Notes under the pieces: model-generated
What the model was told of the DNA's origin: nothing
The model's database searches: none
Seen by the model: the letters and a program-made list of their open reading frames with translations, nothing else
Translations under genes and position numbers: made by a program
In this document: positions 35,141 to 47,076 of the stretch, piece after piece
Layout of the letters: every line of letters begins with the position of its first letter
How positions within the stretch are numbered: position 1 is the first letter of the stretch
Source of the DNA: Ciona intestinalis
Lineage: Eukaryota > Chordata > Ascidiacea > Phlebobranchia > Cionidae
NCBI RefSeq assembly: GCF_000224145.3
Contig: NC_020172.2
Coordinates: forward strand, 4,927,961-4,991,960
Reading direction: 5' to 3'
DNA: 64,000 bases

Positions 35141-36540
35141 TCAAAAGTCGCCGCTCGCTACAAGAATGAACATCTGTTACGTCATAGAAAAACGAGCTAC
35201 CATATTATTACGTCATAAAACAACTCGACAGATGTTAACTAATTATTAGAATATAAAACTCCGATAAATTCTGTAAATTTGAAAATCAAACTGAAACCTT
35301 TATTCTCAGACCGGAATGCAAGACAATCACTGTGAGATCTTGTTGCGTCATCGTGATTACGTCATCATTGCCACGCAGTATTAAGTTCCAGAGGACCTGA
35401 CGGCGTTAAACAGCAATCAATACCTAAACACAAGCATCGACAATCGAATGTACAGGAAAACCGCTTTGGACAAATTTAGCAAAAAAAACTATGTTTTAGC
35501 AAATTCTAAGTGTGTAAAAAATTTAAAATCCAAATTTTATAATTTAAATTATGTAAAAAAAAACAAAAAACGCAGGAAACCTAAGAATGTAAAATTTGTT
35601 TATATAGAAAAATAGCAAAAAATATTGTTTTTGTGTTGTGACGTCATCGCTACCACCACATTCTTCAATCGTCTGTTCGAAGTTCCATCGTTGCTAAGCA
35701 ACCATGTATACATCTTCAATTTACTGTTACGTCACAATACCATTTATCCCGCAACGGTTGCGTCACTGTGATATCTATTTTACAAGAATCCGACAAAATA
35801 TTTAAATTAGTTTTAACTAGAAGTAAAGTGTCTATTCCTGGGGATATTATTAATTTAAAGGGGGGTTTTAAGCAATTTCAAAATCGAAATGTAATTTTAC
35901 CTGCTGTACATTGCTCTCTTGTATATAAAGCTTATTTTCACTGTGATCCATGCTGGGAAATGTGCAATATTTCTTATGCTGTAAATAAATCTGTAAATAT
36001 TTTGGTGAATAAAATGATAAAAAACGACAACCATGTATGTACGATTCTAAATAAGTATATTTGACCAATGCGGGTAAAGTAAAAACATACAATCGCATCT
36101 ACCAACCTACACTTATCTATTTTATTTTGTAATTCAATCGAAACCTTGAACTTTTTAGCTGCACAGAAAACTGTTTATTCCTAATCTTTACTAGCCCAAA
36201 ATGACAACTGAACTTGGCAACGTGAGATCTTAGTTCGCACAAAATTGGCGCACTATAAGCTAAGTTCTAAATAAGGCCTACTAAATGTAATGGCCCAAGT
36301 TTTCAACTTGTTTGCTAGTTAAAGGAATGCTCCAATTTTTTAATCAACGCCTTCGAGACGACACGCAAGCGTTTTTGGTGGCTACGTCATCGGTGCATCT
36401 TGCTCATTTATTGCCATGGCAACAGCGCGCGCCTCCTTTCGAAGTCCGTTTTTTTTTAGACTTTATAGAGTACATTACTTTTTTACATCATGTAAGAATC
36501 AGCACAACATATTTTAATTTCCAGACATTGTAAATATAAA

Positions 36541-36752
36541 TATATAGTAGGGTGGTAAAGTTGGGAGACCTTCAGCACACAATGTCCAAATATCCTGACC
36601 CTGTTTTAAACAATTAACAACGGTCGATTAAAGTCGTAAGCATACGGTTTAACCAGCGATACATAAACGATACATTGTTTATGTATCTCTGGTTTAACAT
36701 TTCTTTGAATGTTCTATGTTTACTACCAAATGGAACGGGATAATAGAATGAA
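36541..36752 (-). mobile_element. MITE copy with nested foldback insert
   Basis: TATATAGTAGGGTGGTAAAG start, then normal interior until about 36641, where a 52-bp hairpin-forming segment interrupts it; the interior resumes with TTTCTTTGAATGTTCTATGT. The distal terminal repeat is missing. Confidence 0.8.
36642..36694. repeat. Small inverted repeat inside a MITE
   Basis: Arms GTTTAACCAGCGATACATAAAC-like and GTTTATGTATCTCTGGTTTAAC-like pair at about 20 of 22 positions around a GATACATT loop. Absent from the other MITE copies. Confidence 0.8.
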
Positions 36753-37306
36753 GTCAGATTTACTTTCAAAAGAAAAGAATTTAATTTGAACACTTTACCC
36801 GGTGAGAAAACGAAATTAGGGGACCTAAAAGTTAAATTTCTATGTTTAAATCCGAATGTTTACAATCCTCTCCTTCTCTCGTTTCTCTTTTTTCTGTTTC
36901 CTCTCTCGTTTTCTGCCGAACACGCCATGAGTTTACAATGCAGCGAGCAACAATAGCAAAGATTTATCAAGAGCTAAAGTGTGTCAGTGAATACGATACA
37001 CAGTTCGTTCACGAAGCGTAGAAGTGTTCAGCGCATGCTAGACATGTGATATCTTACCGCAAGAGCTCTTATGGTATCAGTTATAGAGCGGTTTGCTGCT
37101 GAAACAATAAAAAGGCTTGATGTACATCAGTATGACAATATAAGTAACTTTAAGTTACGTTATCGGTCTAAATTATAAAGTCTAAATTTGCTGTCTTCTG
37201 TCTATATATTGCTTGTCATAAAGTTCTTTGCCAGTTGTGACTGTAAATGTCCTGCATTTTATAATTTTTTTTTTTTACATTTTAGTTTTCTACTTTAATT
37301 TAAACA

Positions 37307-37735
37307 ATGACTGACCGTAGAAACGTTGGTCCTTCAAGAAAGAGAATTTCAAAAGCGTTAGACCAAGATTACTGGGACTGTAGTGTGTGTACGTACAGTA
37401 ACTCTCCTGAGGCTTTTAAATGCTCAATGTGCGATGTAAGAAAAGGAACTTCCACACGAAAACCTCGTCTTAACCAACACATTGTTGCGCAACAAGAAGC
37501 AACGCGGCTCGTCGCTCAAGCTGTTCCGTTGTCACCAAGCTTGTCACATAAAGATGAGGACTTTTGTGAGAAACAGGGCGACTCTCCGGTAAAAAGTAAG
37601 CGACATCGACTAAAAGGAGTAGACAGAAGTTCCCCCATGACTATGGCTGTCACAGTCAACAATGTAACTGTGCTGTTCACAGAGTTTCGGGCGAAAAAAG
37701 CATCGTTAGAATGCAATGAAAAGATAAAGTCATGA
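37307..37735 (+). CDS. RYBP: RYBP/YAF2, non-canonical PRC1 subunit
   Basis: Homologue of RYBP/YAF2, the subunit that defines variant Polycomb repressive complex 1 with RING1 and stimulates H2A ubiquitination. Whole coding region in one exon, 142 residues, against about 180-230 in vertebrates. The N-terminal RanBP2-type zinc finger (about residues 22-46) is WDCSVCTYSNSPEAFKCSMC followed by DVRKGTSTRKPR, nearly unchanged from vertebrate RYBP, with four cysteines. Then NQHIVAQQEATRLVAQ. The C-terminal RING1-binding block is RLKGVDRSSPMTMAVTVNNV then TVLFTEFRAKK. The Lys/Ser-rich linker between them is shortened. An acceptor TTTTAG lies ~24 bp upstream of the ATG, so a non-coding first exon is likely. 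Confidence 0.95.
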   Translation: MTDRRNVGPSRKRISKALDQDYWDCSVCTYSNSPEAFKCSMCDVRKGTSTRKPRLNQHIVAQQEATRLVAQAVPLSPSLSHKDEDFCEKQGDSPVKSKRHRLKGVDRSSPMTMAVTVNNVTVLFTEFRAKKASLECNEKIKS

Positions 37736-38742
37736 TGAATATTATTTGCGCAATCATGTAAAAAAACGTCTGGATTTGAAACCTAAACTTTAGGGCAGTC
37801 AATCAATGGCCTCTAGTCGGACTTACCTTTCAAAATTCCCCTCTTTTTCACTTTTTGCAATGTAGTATATTTACACTTACTATTTTTACATTAATTTCAT
37901 ACTTACATGACTAATAAAACTGTATTTTTGAACAGTTGTTATATTTTTCTTGTCTGTATTTTTCAGCTCCAATCAAATTGCAGTTAGTTTTATTTAAGTC
38001 AAAATTTACTTAATTGCTCTTACATACCAAATAACTTTTATACAATTACACTATATATTTGTTGTGTGTGTTCATTGTATGTACTGTATACAACTCGTAC
38101 GTTTACTAATTTTAATATTGACCCCAAAATATTGTGGCAGCCTTAAATACTAATCTGACCCAACTAAATATTACTGACAATACTGACATGATTAAAAGAT
38201 CGTGAAAAAGCCATGTTGATTTTGGACATAAGAATTTGATATAACTAGGATGAGATCTTGCCTTTGATTTGCGTTATGCTCAATAATTATCATAAAAATG
38301 GCATTAGAATTTATCCCACATAATAAATGACATAAATCAGACCTTTTTCTTTTACAATGTATAGTACTGTGGGGGAAGATGGGACACCTTTAGTGCATAA
38401 TATCTAAATATTCTGATCATGTTTTAAACAATTAACAATGGTCTGTGGGAGTCGTGAGGATATAGTTTTATGATGCCTTAAATGTTCTTTGTTTACTACT
38501 AAATGGGATGAGAAAATATAATGAAAAGGTGTCTCATCTTCCCCCACCCTACTATATATTATATATTGATCCTCCACATAGATATAACCTGTGTCTTTAT
38601 CAATGCTTAAATGACTAACCCCTGTGAAATGAATTAATCTGATCTTGTTGCTGTAATATGTATTGGTCCATGGATATCCAACTAACTTTTTTATACCTTT
38701 TTGTTATACATGGATTTGTAGATAATAATAATATGAGCCAAG
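37736..38742. other. Intergenic between RYBP and PRAS40
   Basis: AT-rich. One MITE (listed). ATTAATAAAAC-type polyadenylation signal candidates near 37913. No gene. Confidence 0.5.
38360..38558 (-). mobile_element. MITE copy, full length
   Basis: GTATAGTACTGTGGGGGAAG ... TCATCTTCCCCCACCCTACT. About 180 bp upstream of the PRAS40 start, within its likely promoter. Confidence 0.92.
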
Positions 38743-41700
38743 ATGGAATCAGCAATGGGAACCACCCAACTGCAAGCCTGGAAGTCTCTCAAGCTCGCTG
38801 TCGATAAATATTCGCAAAGCACTGGAGCGGAGGTGGAGCGTGTTTAATTACTATATTTGTGCCTATTTTTAAACAGACTCTAGTTCGACACACAAGCTTG
38901 TGAAACTAATTTGACCTCATTGTTTGTAACATTTACTGGTTAAGAGAAATTGTTTGTTTTTTCCCAACTTATTCCGTACACATGGAGTCTTTGAGCATAG
39001 CTTGGGACTTGACACATGACATGTTGTTATAGCTGGGTCCTGGTTGTATATTTCGCTGAGTTGTTATAATTTTTCCTATAGTAATTGATTGTAGTATGTT
39101 CATATTGTTGATGTAACTTGATGACTTTCTCCCAGGTTGCCGTGGCAACAACATACTTTGCTGACACAACCGACAACCATCTTTCGTTTAATCAATCCAA
39201 ACCTGTAAGTTTATTATATGTTGATATATTTTTCAAATTTTACTTTGGTTACTCAGGGTTAGGCACCTTAGTTAGGGATATAACGTCAACATTAGCAGTT
39301 CTTAATCATGGCCTCTGTCTTTTAGTTTTAGTTGCAAAATGTTCAGTTAATTATCACAATGTTGTAACATTCAAATGCCCCTATGTAATAGAGGAAAAAA
39401 AGGGTTACGGTTAAATGTATTAAACCATAAAAAAAGAGAAATATTGGTGTAAACTGTAAACTAAACAAAGTTAATGTTTTTAAGCTATTTACAAAAGATA
39501 TAACTATTAACCACCCGTTTATTTTATAATAGAGTGCGAGTCTCTTACATTCAAGTAAAATGTGATTCTGCTCATTGCAAATGCATGTTTTTAAATTTTA
39601 AATTCACTTTGCTACGACTTTACTATAAAATTCACTTCTTGGAAATGTTGGTTTCATAATGTTCTATGAAAAGCAACACCATTTAGTAGAAACTGATGAA
39701 CTGCAAATTTAATAAAAACTGTTTTTGATGTTTAGAAAACTACGGTTTACGGCCACGGAAGTTTGTTGTTCGAAGTTCGGAAGATTGTTGAAGTCCCAGG
39801 TGCATCCATGCGCGACCAGCAATGGATAATTCCCGAGAAAAATGTTGATAATGCCGATGTCATCAACGCTCAGCAAATTCCAATAAATCCAAAACTTCAC
39901 CAACAATCTGTTTCAAGGTGGGAAAATTAATATTTTTTCGATATTTTTTTATTCTCATGTTTTTATTCTATTCTACAAGCGTGTGGTCCTTTGTTGTGGT
40001 ATACCAGGCTATACTGGGCCCATTTTCCTATATTACTTGTTGCTACTGTGCTGAAGCCAATGGCTGAATTTCCAAAAAGTTAGGAGCGACAAGTTATTTT
40101 TAATAGAGTTCTTTTCTTATTTTATGATCGCCGTCTGTCTGTACTTGGTGAAAAATGCATTTCCGGTTGAAATGGGAGTTGCATTTATATTAAAGGAGCT
40201 TGTATAGTGTATAGTAGGGTGGGTGAAGATGGGACACCTTTTCAATCAATTTTTTCCTCCAATTTGGTAGTAAACGAACATTCAATGATTTTTTATGAAA
40301 CTTTATCCTCACGGCTCCCACAGATCGTTGTTAATTGTTTAAAACACGATCAGGATATTTGGTTATTATGTGTTAAAGATGTCCCATCTTCGCCCACCCT
40401 ACTATGTATAAAGGAATGTTAACCGAAGGCGTTTCTATGGCTCTCCTCTAATCATGCAACTTTGAACTCAATCTTATTTTGTTGCTGTAATATGTATTGG
40501 TCTATGATCATACCACTCACTTAAAATTTGATAAGCTCTTGCTGTATATAGATTTGTAGATAATATTCTCTTTAATTTCACCATAGACCTAAGCTAACCA
40601 CACCACCCCTTCATTGCAGATCTCTTGCTTCAAGTTTTCGAACATTAAAGTTGGATTCCCACCCAAGCACTTTGGCACATGGTTCATCAGGTTCGGCTTG
40701 TATAACACCACCTTCCATGCAAGATAGTCCAGCCCATGAAATAAAAGGTGGGTCATCACATTATCAGTATATTGTAATGTTTCTTAACCTTTCATGGTTT
40801 GTGGCCCCTTTTCAGAGACACTTAACGCCCGTGCCCCTTTGCTCCATCAATAAAATAACCTACATTGGTTTTAACATATTTGCATCTGTTATTTCAATCA
40901 CCACTTGATAATAATTGGCCTCTAAAACTTAGAAAGCCATGAGCTTTGGCTTCTTTGTGGCCCCTGATAAACCTGTCAGGGCATTGAGCACAAGTCAGCT
41001 TAGTAAGCCTGTATACACAAAATCTAGTTTATTTTAAGTTTGTTTTTAGTTAAATTGATGCTAAATTTGTTGGATTTGTTGTACACAGTATCAGGTAAAA
41101 CACAACAAATCCACAAAGTCCGTCACTGCTCAAGTTTATAAGCAATAAAATATCCCTTTGAAGTTTCTGAAATGGGAGCTTACAAAGTCTGTTTATGATG
41201 TCATAAAACCTTATGTTCCAGACAAACCAGGCACTGGCCGAAGAAAATCAAAGCAGAAAAAGTCAAAGAAACAGAATTTGTCGGAAGATTTTGAACTCGA
41301 TGATAATTGTGAGATAAGAATGTTTTTAATTTACCAATAGATTGTCAAGCTTAAATATTTACCTAAACAAATGTATTAACAAATTAGAAACTTTAAAATA
41401 TTTTGTCATTTTGGCAAATAGTCTGAATTGTCACATCAAAAAGAATAATACATCTTAATGACACGGTCTTATTTTTATTTATTTCTGTCTGTCTGTCATT
41501 GTAGCTAAGCTAAAGGGAAATTTCAAGATAGTTCCACAGAGTAAAAACACCAAAATAGTTAAAATCATTGACTTAATATTAAGACTGTTTATTTTGCTCC
41601 CTCTCCCAACTAGTGCTGTTTGATGAGCATGATGAGGAGCCCTCTAGTGACGATGAGTCCGAGGATTCCGATGAAAGTGAAGAAGGTAATGACATCATAA

Positions 41701-43153
41701 TGGGCATTGTGTGTGATGTGAATTACAAGACAGACTATTACTGTGTTATTTACCATATACACTGTTTGCTGCAAAAGTGTTGGGTTCTGTATGGGTGACC
41801 AGTAAGATCTTTCGCCAAAGCAGATCAGGAGACCTGGGATGTAGGTCTGTTACCCCAACACCCAAGGTGCTAACATCTAAACCTCACTAAGGCAGTTTAT
41901 AGACACTCAATAATAGAAATCCTATTTTATATGCATATGGTCTTTAGTGAGGCACACCCAAGACCTGGTATTTTGTACCGGTGAGGTCCTGCAACAAGGT
42001 ATGCCAGATAAACTCGGTTGGGGCCAGAGTTGTCTCACTTACAAAACACTCATAGTTAACCATAAGTTCACCACTTCATCAGATCCTCGCCCATTGAGGT
42101 TTGGTCGCTACCATGCCCCACCTAGTGGGAGGATGCTGCAACAGAATCTTCTCAGCCAAGATCAGTTCGCGACGTCATTACCTGTTAATATTAATTTGAA
42201 CTGGGGTAAGTACTGTGATGTCATAAAGTTTTCTAGTCAAATACATGTTTTCAATTCGAACTATACGGAATTTTGGGTTAATTTTTGAATTTATGTAAAG
42301 TCCATGTTTTGTTGACATTTTGTAAAACTAGCTGTCAAAAATACTGAAGTGTCAGTAAAATCCAACTTAAATTATATAAACACCTGTGAAAAGTGGTGCA
42401 ACCAATTTAAGGTTATTGTTTTGTTGACATTTTGTAAAACTAGCTGTCAAAAATACTGAAGTGTCGGTCAAATACAACTTAACTTATATAAACACCTGTG
42501 AAAAGTGGTGTAACCAATTCAAGGTTATTGTTTTGTTGACGCATTTCAGTCTGACTTTGTGAAACTATCCATCTGTAACCAGTAATAGAAATATTATATT
42601 GACTCCCAGGTAACCGAACCGACGCCTCTCGTTTCCGTGCCAACCAGGGACCACACCCCCCAACTTTCGACCAATCAAAACTCGTTACATCTGGACCGAA
42701 AATCGTTCGCGCTGACAAGGTGATAATATTGCTTTGTTGGAAATACTGTAAGGTTAAAGATATTCTGAATAACTGACAAATGGTACAAAAGCAAATTTCA
42801 ATTTTCAAAACGGCAAATTTATGGCATTGGTTTATTAGAGTGTTTCTTATAATAGACTTGAATTTTGAACATTGATTTTTTACCAATTGAATTTTAACAA
42901 TGCATGCTATTGTTTCACAATACCAGACATAAAGTTCACCACATGAATATGAACAAGTAGCAATCATCCCACATGAGTGTAAGTGACATTCATTCATAAC
43001 ATAATTTCACAGACACCCCAGTTAGACACAATGATGGCATCAATGCAAGCGCTCGCTCGAAGTGTAACCGATGACTCAGCGCTTATTTTTGGCGATCGAC
43101 CACGTCCACGAATTCATGATGAGTCAGGATTCAAAGGAAACATGAAGTTTTAG
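38743..43153 (+). CDS. AKT1S1: PRAS40 / AKT1S1 homologue
   Basis: Proline-rich Akt substrate, an inhibitor bound to Raptor in mTORC1. Exons: 38743-38832, 39136-39204, 39736-39917, 40620-40747, about 41161-41308, 41614-41685, 42083-42205, 42610-42719 and 43013-43153. Phases agree except from the fourth to the fifth exon, where a small exon may be missing. Similarities to vertebrate PRAS40 in order: the N-terminal helix (LQAWKSLKLAVDKYSQSTGA then EVAVATTYF); an acidic Ser/Asp segment with LFDEHDEE where PRAS40 has its FVMDE TOS motif; DQFATSLPVNINLNWG for QQYAKSLPVSVPVWG; and the C-terminal MMASMQALARSV ... IFGDRPRPRI for IAASMRALV ... VFGDLPRPRL. The middle is longer (about 350 residues in all) and includes a Lys-rich GTGRRKSKQKKSKKQN stretch. 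Thr246 of human appears replaced by Asp (see findings). Confidence 0.85.
40208..40408 (+). mobile_element. MITE copy in PRAS40 intron
   Basis: GTGTATAGTAGGGTGGGTGA ... CCCATCTTCGCCCACCCTAC TATGTATA; full length. Confidence 0.9.
41836..41970 (+). repeat. Single 'ACCCCAACACCC' repeat module
   Basis: GTCTGTTACCCCAACACCCA, CTCACTAAGGCAGTTTATAG, then GTGAGGCACACCCAAGACCT; same family and order as at 16972-17165. Sits in a PRAS40 intron. Confidence 0.75.
42308..42540. repeat. ~111-bp tandem duplication in PRAS40 intron
   Basis: TTGTTGACATTTTGTAAAAC ... AAGGTTATTGTTTTG is present twice with only a handful of differences; a third partial start (TTTTGTTGAC) follows. Confidence 0.9.
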
Positions 43154-43794
43154 ATATCGGTGGGAATCTATGATGTAACAATGCCACTATAGTGGTGAAA
43201 CAAAGCTCATTATTGTGCTTGTCTCAAGGTACTTTTGTTAATGTTCCATTTTTTGTTTGTTCATTGTTTTGTCATAACCAGAACTGTTTGTGGTGCTAGT
43301 GTTATAGAAATCATAAAAATATTAGATTCCGAAAGCCCCGTTTTGGTTTAAGTTATCTCATATTCTCATGTTACACAGAACTTAATTTAAATTTGATTTG
43401 CAATATTTCGGTTTATTTATTACCTCAAATTCTTAGTTAAAATTTGAGTAGTTCAATGTTTGCTACATGTTTTGTGAAACTATTAAAAAAGTAACAAAAA
43501 AAATTAAACTAATCACAAAAAAAACTCATAAATTTAATGTTTTCTTAGAATCTGACTGTTTTTTTGTCTAATTTAAATTTGCTGAACAATTTATTAAATT
43601 GTGATAGATCAAATTAAGGCACGTCGTAAATTGTGTTTGTTTTATCATAGTGCCAATTATGTGATATTTCTATGACATCACAATCACCTACCTTTTCATA
43701 AATATAAAGTTCAATAAATGGTTTGTTTGTTGATGCAATAATTGAACGTTTATGACATGTATCATGATATGTGTCCTTGTCTTGGACAAACTCT

Positions 43795-43985
43795 ATCCTA
43801 TAGATAGGGTGTGGTTCTAGCAGGCACAATATTGGTTAGTCTTTGCATTGTAACCAAAGGATAACAGGTTTGATGCTGCACCCTTTGTGGCAGTGTATGT
43901 CCAAGGTTGAGACATTTGGTAGCAATTGCTCCAAACCAATAGTTATTAATGGTTGTCCAAATTACAAACAGCCACAACTATTTTC
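43795..43985 (+). mobile_element. Decayed SINE copy
   Basis: Keeps the body order TTGGTTAGTC, GAGACATTTGGTAGCAATTG, CTCCAAACCAATAG, GGTTGTCCAAATTAC. Old insertion. Confidence 0.5.
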
Positions 43986-44622
43986 TAATGTATTTTTCTT
44001 ATACACTAGAGAAAAGACTTAATATATGCAAAAATTAAACAAAAAAAATTATAAAAAATGTTTTTTTTTAAAAACAATTAAACAAAGGCCAACAGTGAAT
44101 AACATACAAGCAGCGCTAGCAATAATTAATTAGAGAACATGCAAAAATAAATGGTCTTACCAACGTGTTCCAAGAATTTGTTTTTACAAAGCCCAAGCAC
44201 AAATGGTTAAAGTAAAAGTGTCATTACAACATGATACTTCCTTCGAAATCCCTTGAACAAATCTATACCAAATTCTTGATAAAGATTGCAGTATCTTGCT
44301 GTTGGAACATCTAACACTTTCTTCAAGGAGACAACAGGTTCAACCCAACTTCTTATAACGAGTTCAATCAAATACGATATAACAGTTCCTTGAAATTCCT
44401 TTTTAAACCAAGTTGGATTATTGGAATTTATCCAGACTTCTGCACCTAACATTTCCAAAATTCATTCCATGGAAAGCCTTCCCCACCCAACAATTAAAAT
44501 ACAACGCAACACCCTGATTCCATTCATTTGGTTTCACAAGAAATAATTTCCAATAAACTGTTTGAAACCTTGCCACCATTTGTTTCCACAATAAGACACC
44601 TGTGTTGTAACATATATAATCC

Positions 44623-44940
44623 GTCCGGCGTAGTGGCGTAGTGGTTAGCGCGCCTGCCTGTAACCATTAGGTAATGAGTTTGGTCGGTGCTACCATTGTG
44701 GGCGTATGTGTCCTTGAGAAAGACACTTAACGACAATTGCTTCAACCCAGTGGTCACTAATGGGTTGTCCAAATTATCAGCCATACATAAAAAAAAACAA
44801 AAAAAAATAAATATATAATTACCCACAAAGTAACAAACTTGGTAACTCGTAAGCTGGCACGAGGTGTTAAACCCGTGTGATAACGACTGTCGTTTTCCGG
44901 CCACGCGAGGATAAAGTAAGATTCATTCATTCATTCATTC
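44623..44940 (+). mobile_element. SINE, full length
   Basis: GTCCGGCGTAGTGGCGTAGT (with a 9-bp internal duplication in the A box) through GGCCACGCGAGGATAAAGTA and a (CATT)n end. Same A-rich linker and tail as the copy at 11799-12103. Confidence 0.92.
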
Positions 44941-45249
44941 AATCCATTAAGCTAAATGCATTGTAAAGACTTAAGAGCAATGATAATGTTGTTTATGAAC
45001 TTGAGCTGATTATTGGATAAACACACAATGGTGATGATCAACTTTATTCTTCCACCTTGTCAAATCACTTGGAAGGCATCATCTCATCTTGATTCATGCT
45101 TGATCATGCATTACTTTGCATTGAAATCTAGTCTATAAAATGAACTTTCTGCCGAAATTCAAGCCTGCTATTCTTGATTGCAATCCATGTACAAGCAAAA
45201 CTTGATATCCTTGTGTTTCTTCTCTCAGAAACTCAAGAGAAGGTTACCA

Positions 45250-47076
45250 TCAGCTTTTAATAAACTCTGTGGTTCTGCTTGCTTGGAATTCTCTATAACA
45301 ATCTTCACAAAAGTTCAATGCATTTTTTGCAGCCACTTTTTTACAGGTAGACTTTAAGCAAATTGCTGGCGTTTCAAAGGTATTGGACAAATCATGCACT
45401 TCTGTTTCTTGACACTTTGGTTCTGAATTCATATTGCTTGACATTGGAATTGTCAAAGACGCATCAACAGCTATATCCGATTGATATGCTGTTGGCTCTG
45501 TTCTTCTTGTGCTAAGTGTTTGATGAAGATACCTATCTAGAAAACTCCTGCTCATTGAATGTGGATGAATTATGCTTCTATGTGGTGTTCTTGTACTTAT
45601 TGTGTCTCCATGCAATCCTCTGTGTTTGACTTCATGTTCACATTGTAAACACAGCCCATTGTTTGTGACTAGACAATAATCACAACCGTCAACTCTACAT
45701 TTACGAGGATGACTTGCGAGTGTTACACGACCAAATTTCGCATGGACATCATACACTTCTTCCATAACAGAGCCAAGTTCCTGAAAAAAATCAAGTCTTC
45801 TTATGCATCATGCAATATACCCCATTGCTGAGTGAATTTCTACACCCCATACTCACTATCCAGTTACATTATGGTTGTCTTCTTTCACACCAGGCACACA
45901 TGTTGTAGTCAAACACCTCATGCTCACTGTCCAGTTATAACGTGGATGTCTTCTTATACCCCAGACACACATGGTGTATTCATACACCTTATGCTCACTG
46001 TCAAGTTATAACATGCATGTCTTCTTATACACCATGCACACATGTTGTAGTCAAACACCTCATGCTCCCTGTCCAGTTACAACATGAGTGTCTTCTTTTA
46101 TTCCAAAACATACATGATAAATTAATACATCTCATGCTCACTGTCAAGTTACACCTTCGGTGTCTTTTATACACCAGACACACATGTTGTAGTCAAACAC
46201 CTCATGCTCACTGTCGAAATACAACATTGGTGTCTTCTTATACACCACGCACACATGGTGTATCCATACACTTCATGCTCACTGTCGAGTTACAACATTG
46301 GTGTCTTCTTATACACCAGACATACATGTTGTATCCATACACCACATGCTCACTGTCGAAATACAACATTGGTGTCTTCTTATACACCAGGCACACATGT
46401 TGTATTCATACACCACATGCTCACTGTCGAAATACAACATTGGTGTCTTCTTATACACCAGGCACACATGTTGTATTCATACACCTCATGCTCACTGTCT
46501 AGTTATAACATGGATGTCTTCTTATACACCAGACACACATGATGTATTCATACACCTCATGCTCACTGTCAAGTTATACCGTAGGTGTTTTCTTATATAC
46601 CAGGCACTCAAGATGTAGTTATATTCATTACTATTATGATAAGTAGTTATACAAACAGGCTCAGTATCCACATCATATTGTTGTCTGGTCAACGTAACAT
46701 CTTGATGTAAGTAAATATTCAGAACATAAAGAAAAGATTCCTCTTCGAGCTCAAATTTCATTTCATTGATTTTGGTTTTTATTTGATTAACTTGAAAGAC
46801 ATGGCCCCGTTTAGTATTTACAGTGACATGCAAGTCTCCTTTTGTGTAAGCAATTTCCAGCTGTAAAATAAAAAATTATATTCAAACACTTCAAATTTGT
46901 GTTTACAAATGTTCTTACTTTTGCGATCTGTTTTTCAATATTTGATTTGGTTTCCACTGGACATTGTGTCCAATCAGCATTCAGTTCAAGAAATCTTAAA
47001 GCTTTAATGTGAGTCATTGTAAATCCATTGTTTCCCAACATTAATTGAACTCCATTGTCAAATCTTTGCACAGGTT
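45250..47076 (-). CDS. A20-type zinc-finger protein (partial model)
   Basis: Minus-strand gene, 5' end unresolved. Readable exons: 47076-46919 (FDNGVQLMLGNNGFTMTHIK ...), 46860 to about 46601 (KGDLHVTVNTKRGHVFQVNQ ...), and a last exon 45780-45250. Exons 1 and 2 join in phase; exon 2 to the last exon does not with the donor I chose, so a boundary or exon is missing. The last exon carries two A20-like zinc fingers: CRVDGCDYC...GLCLQC and, near the C-terminus, CLKSTCKKVAAKNALNFCED + CYREF (C-x4-C-x11-C-x2-C). Such fingers in A20/OTUD7/Rabex-5 proteins bind ubiquitin. No OTU protease domain is visible in the window, so I do not call it TNFAIP3 or Cezanne. The intron from about 46600 to 45781 is almost entirely minisatellite. 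Confidence 0.6.
45840..46620. repeat. 71-bp minisatellite, ~11 copies
   Basis: Unit contains GTGTCTTCTTATACACCAG, ACACATGTTGTATTCATACA and CCTCATGCTCACTGTCGAG, with GTCTTCTTATAC recurring about every 70-71 bp (near 45949, 46019, 46230, 46301, 46372, 46443, 46514). Copies on the right are most alike. Because 71 is not a multiple of three, long open frames through it are artefacts. Confidence 0.95.

Larger units (their letters stand above)
28908..37306. other. 8.4-kb gene-poor, CRE-rich interval
   Basis: No protein gene recognised. Holds three MITEs, three TATA/CRE promoter candidates, a 49-bp exact direct repeat and about a dozen TGACGTCA octamers. Open frames at 31039-31329, 35768-36064 and 36312-36533 have no domain or splice support. 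The right end (36850-36960, TC-rich then ATG-bearing) may be the RYBP promoter. Confidence 0.5.
43154..45249. other. Intergenic between PRAS40 and A20-type gene
   Basis: Contains a decayed and a complete SINE. A minus-strand open frame at 44207-44458 (84 codons, ...SWVEPVVSLKKVLDVPTARY...) is protein-like but has no recognised domain or splice partner; it might be a terminal exon of an unannotated gene. Confidence 0.4.

Noticed and set aside
45942-46618. Three overlapping open frames of 106-186 codons
   Set aside because: They are translations of the 71-bp minisatellite in each frame; 71 is not a multiple of three, so no frame is preferred, and the real gene is on the other strand.
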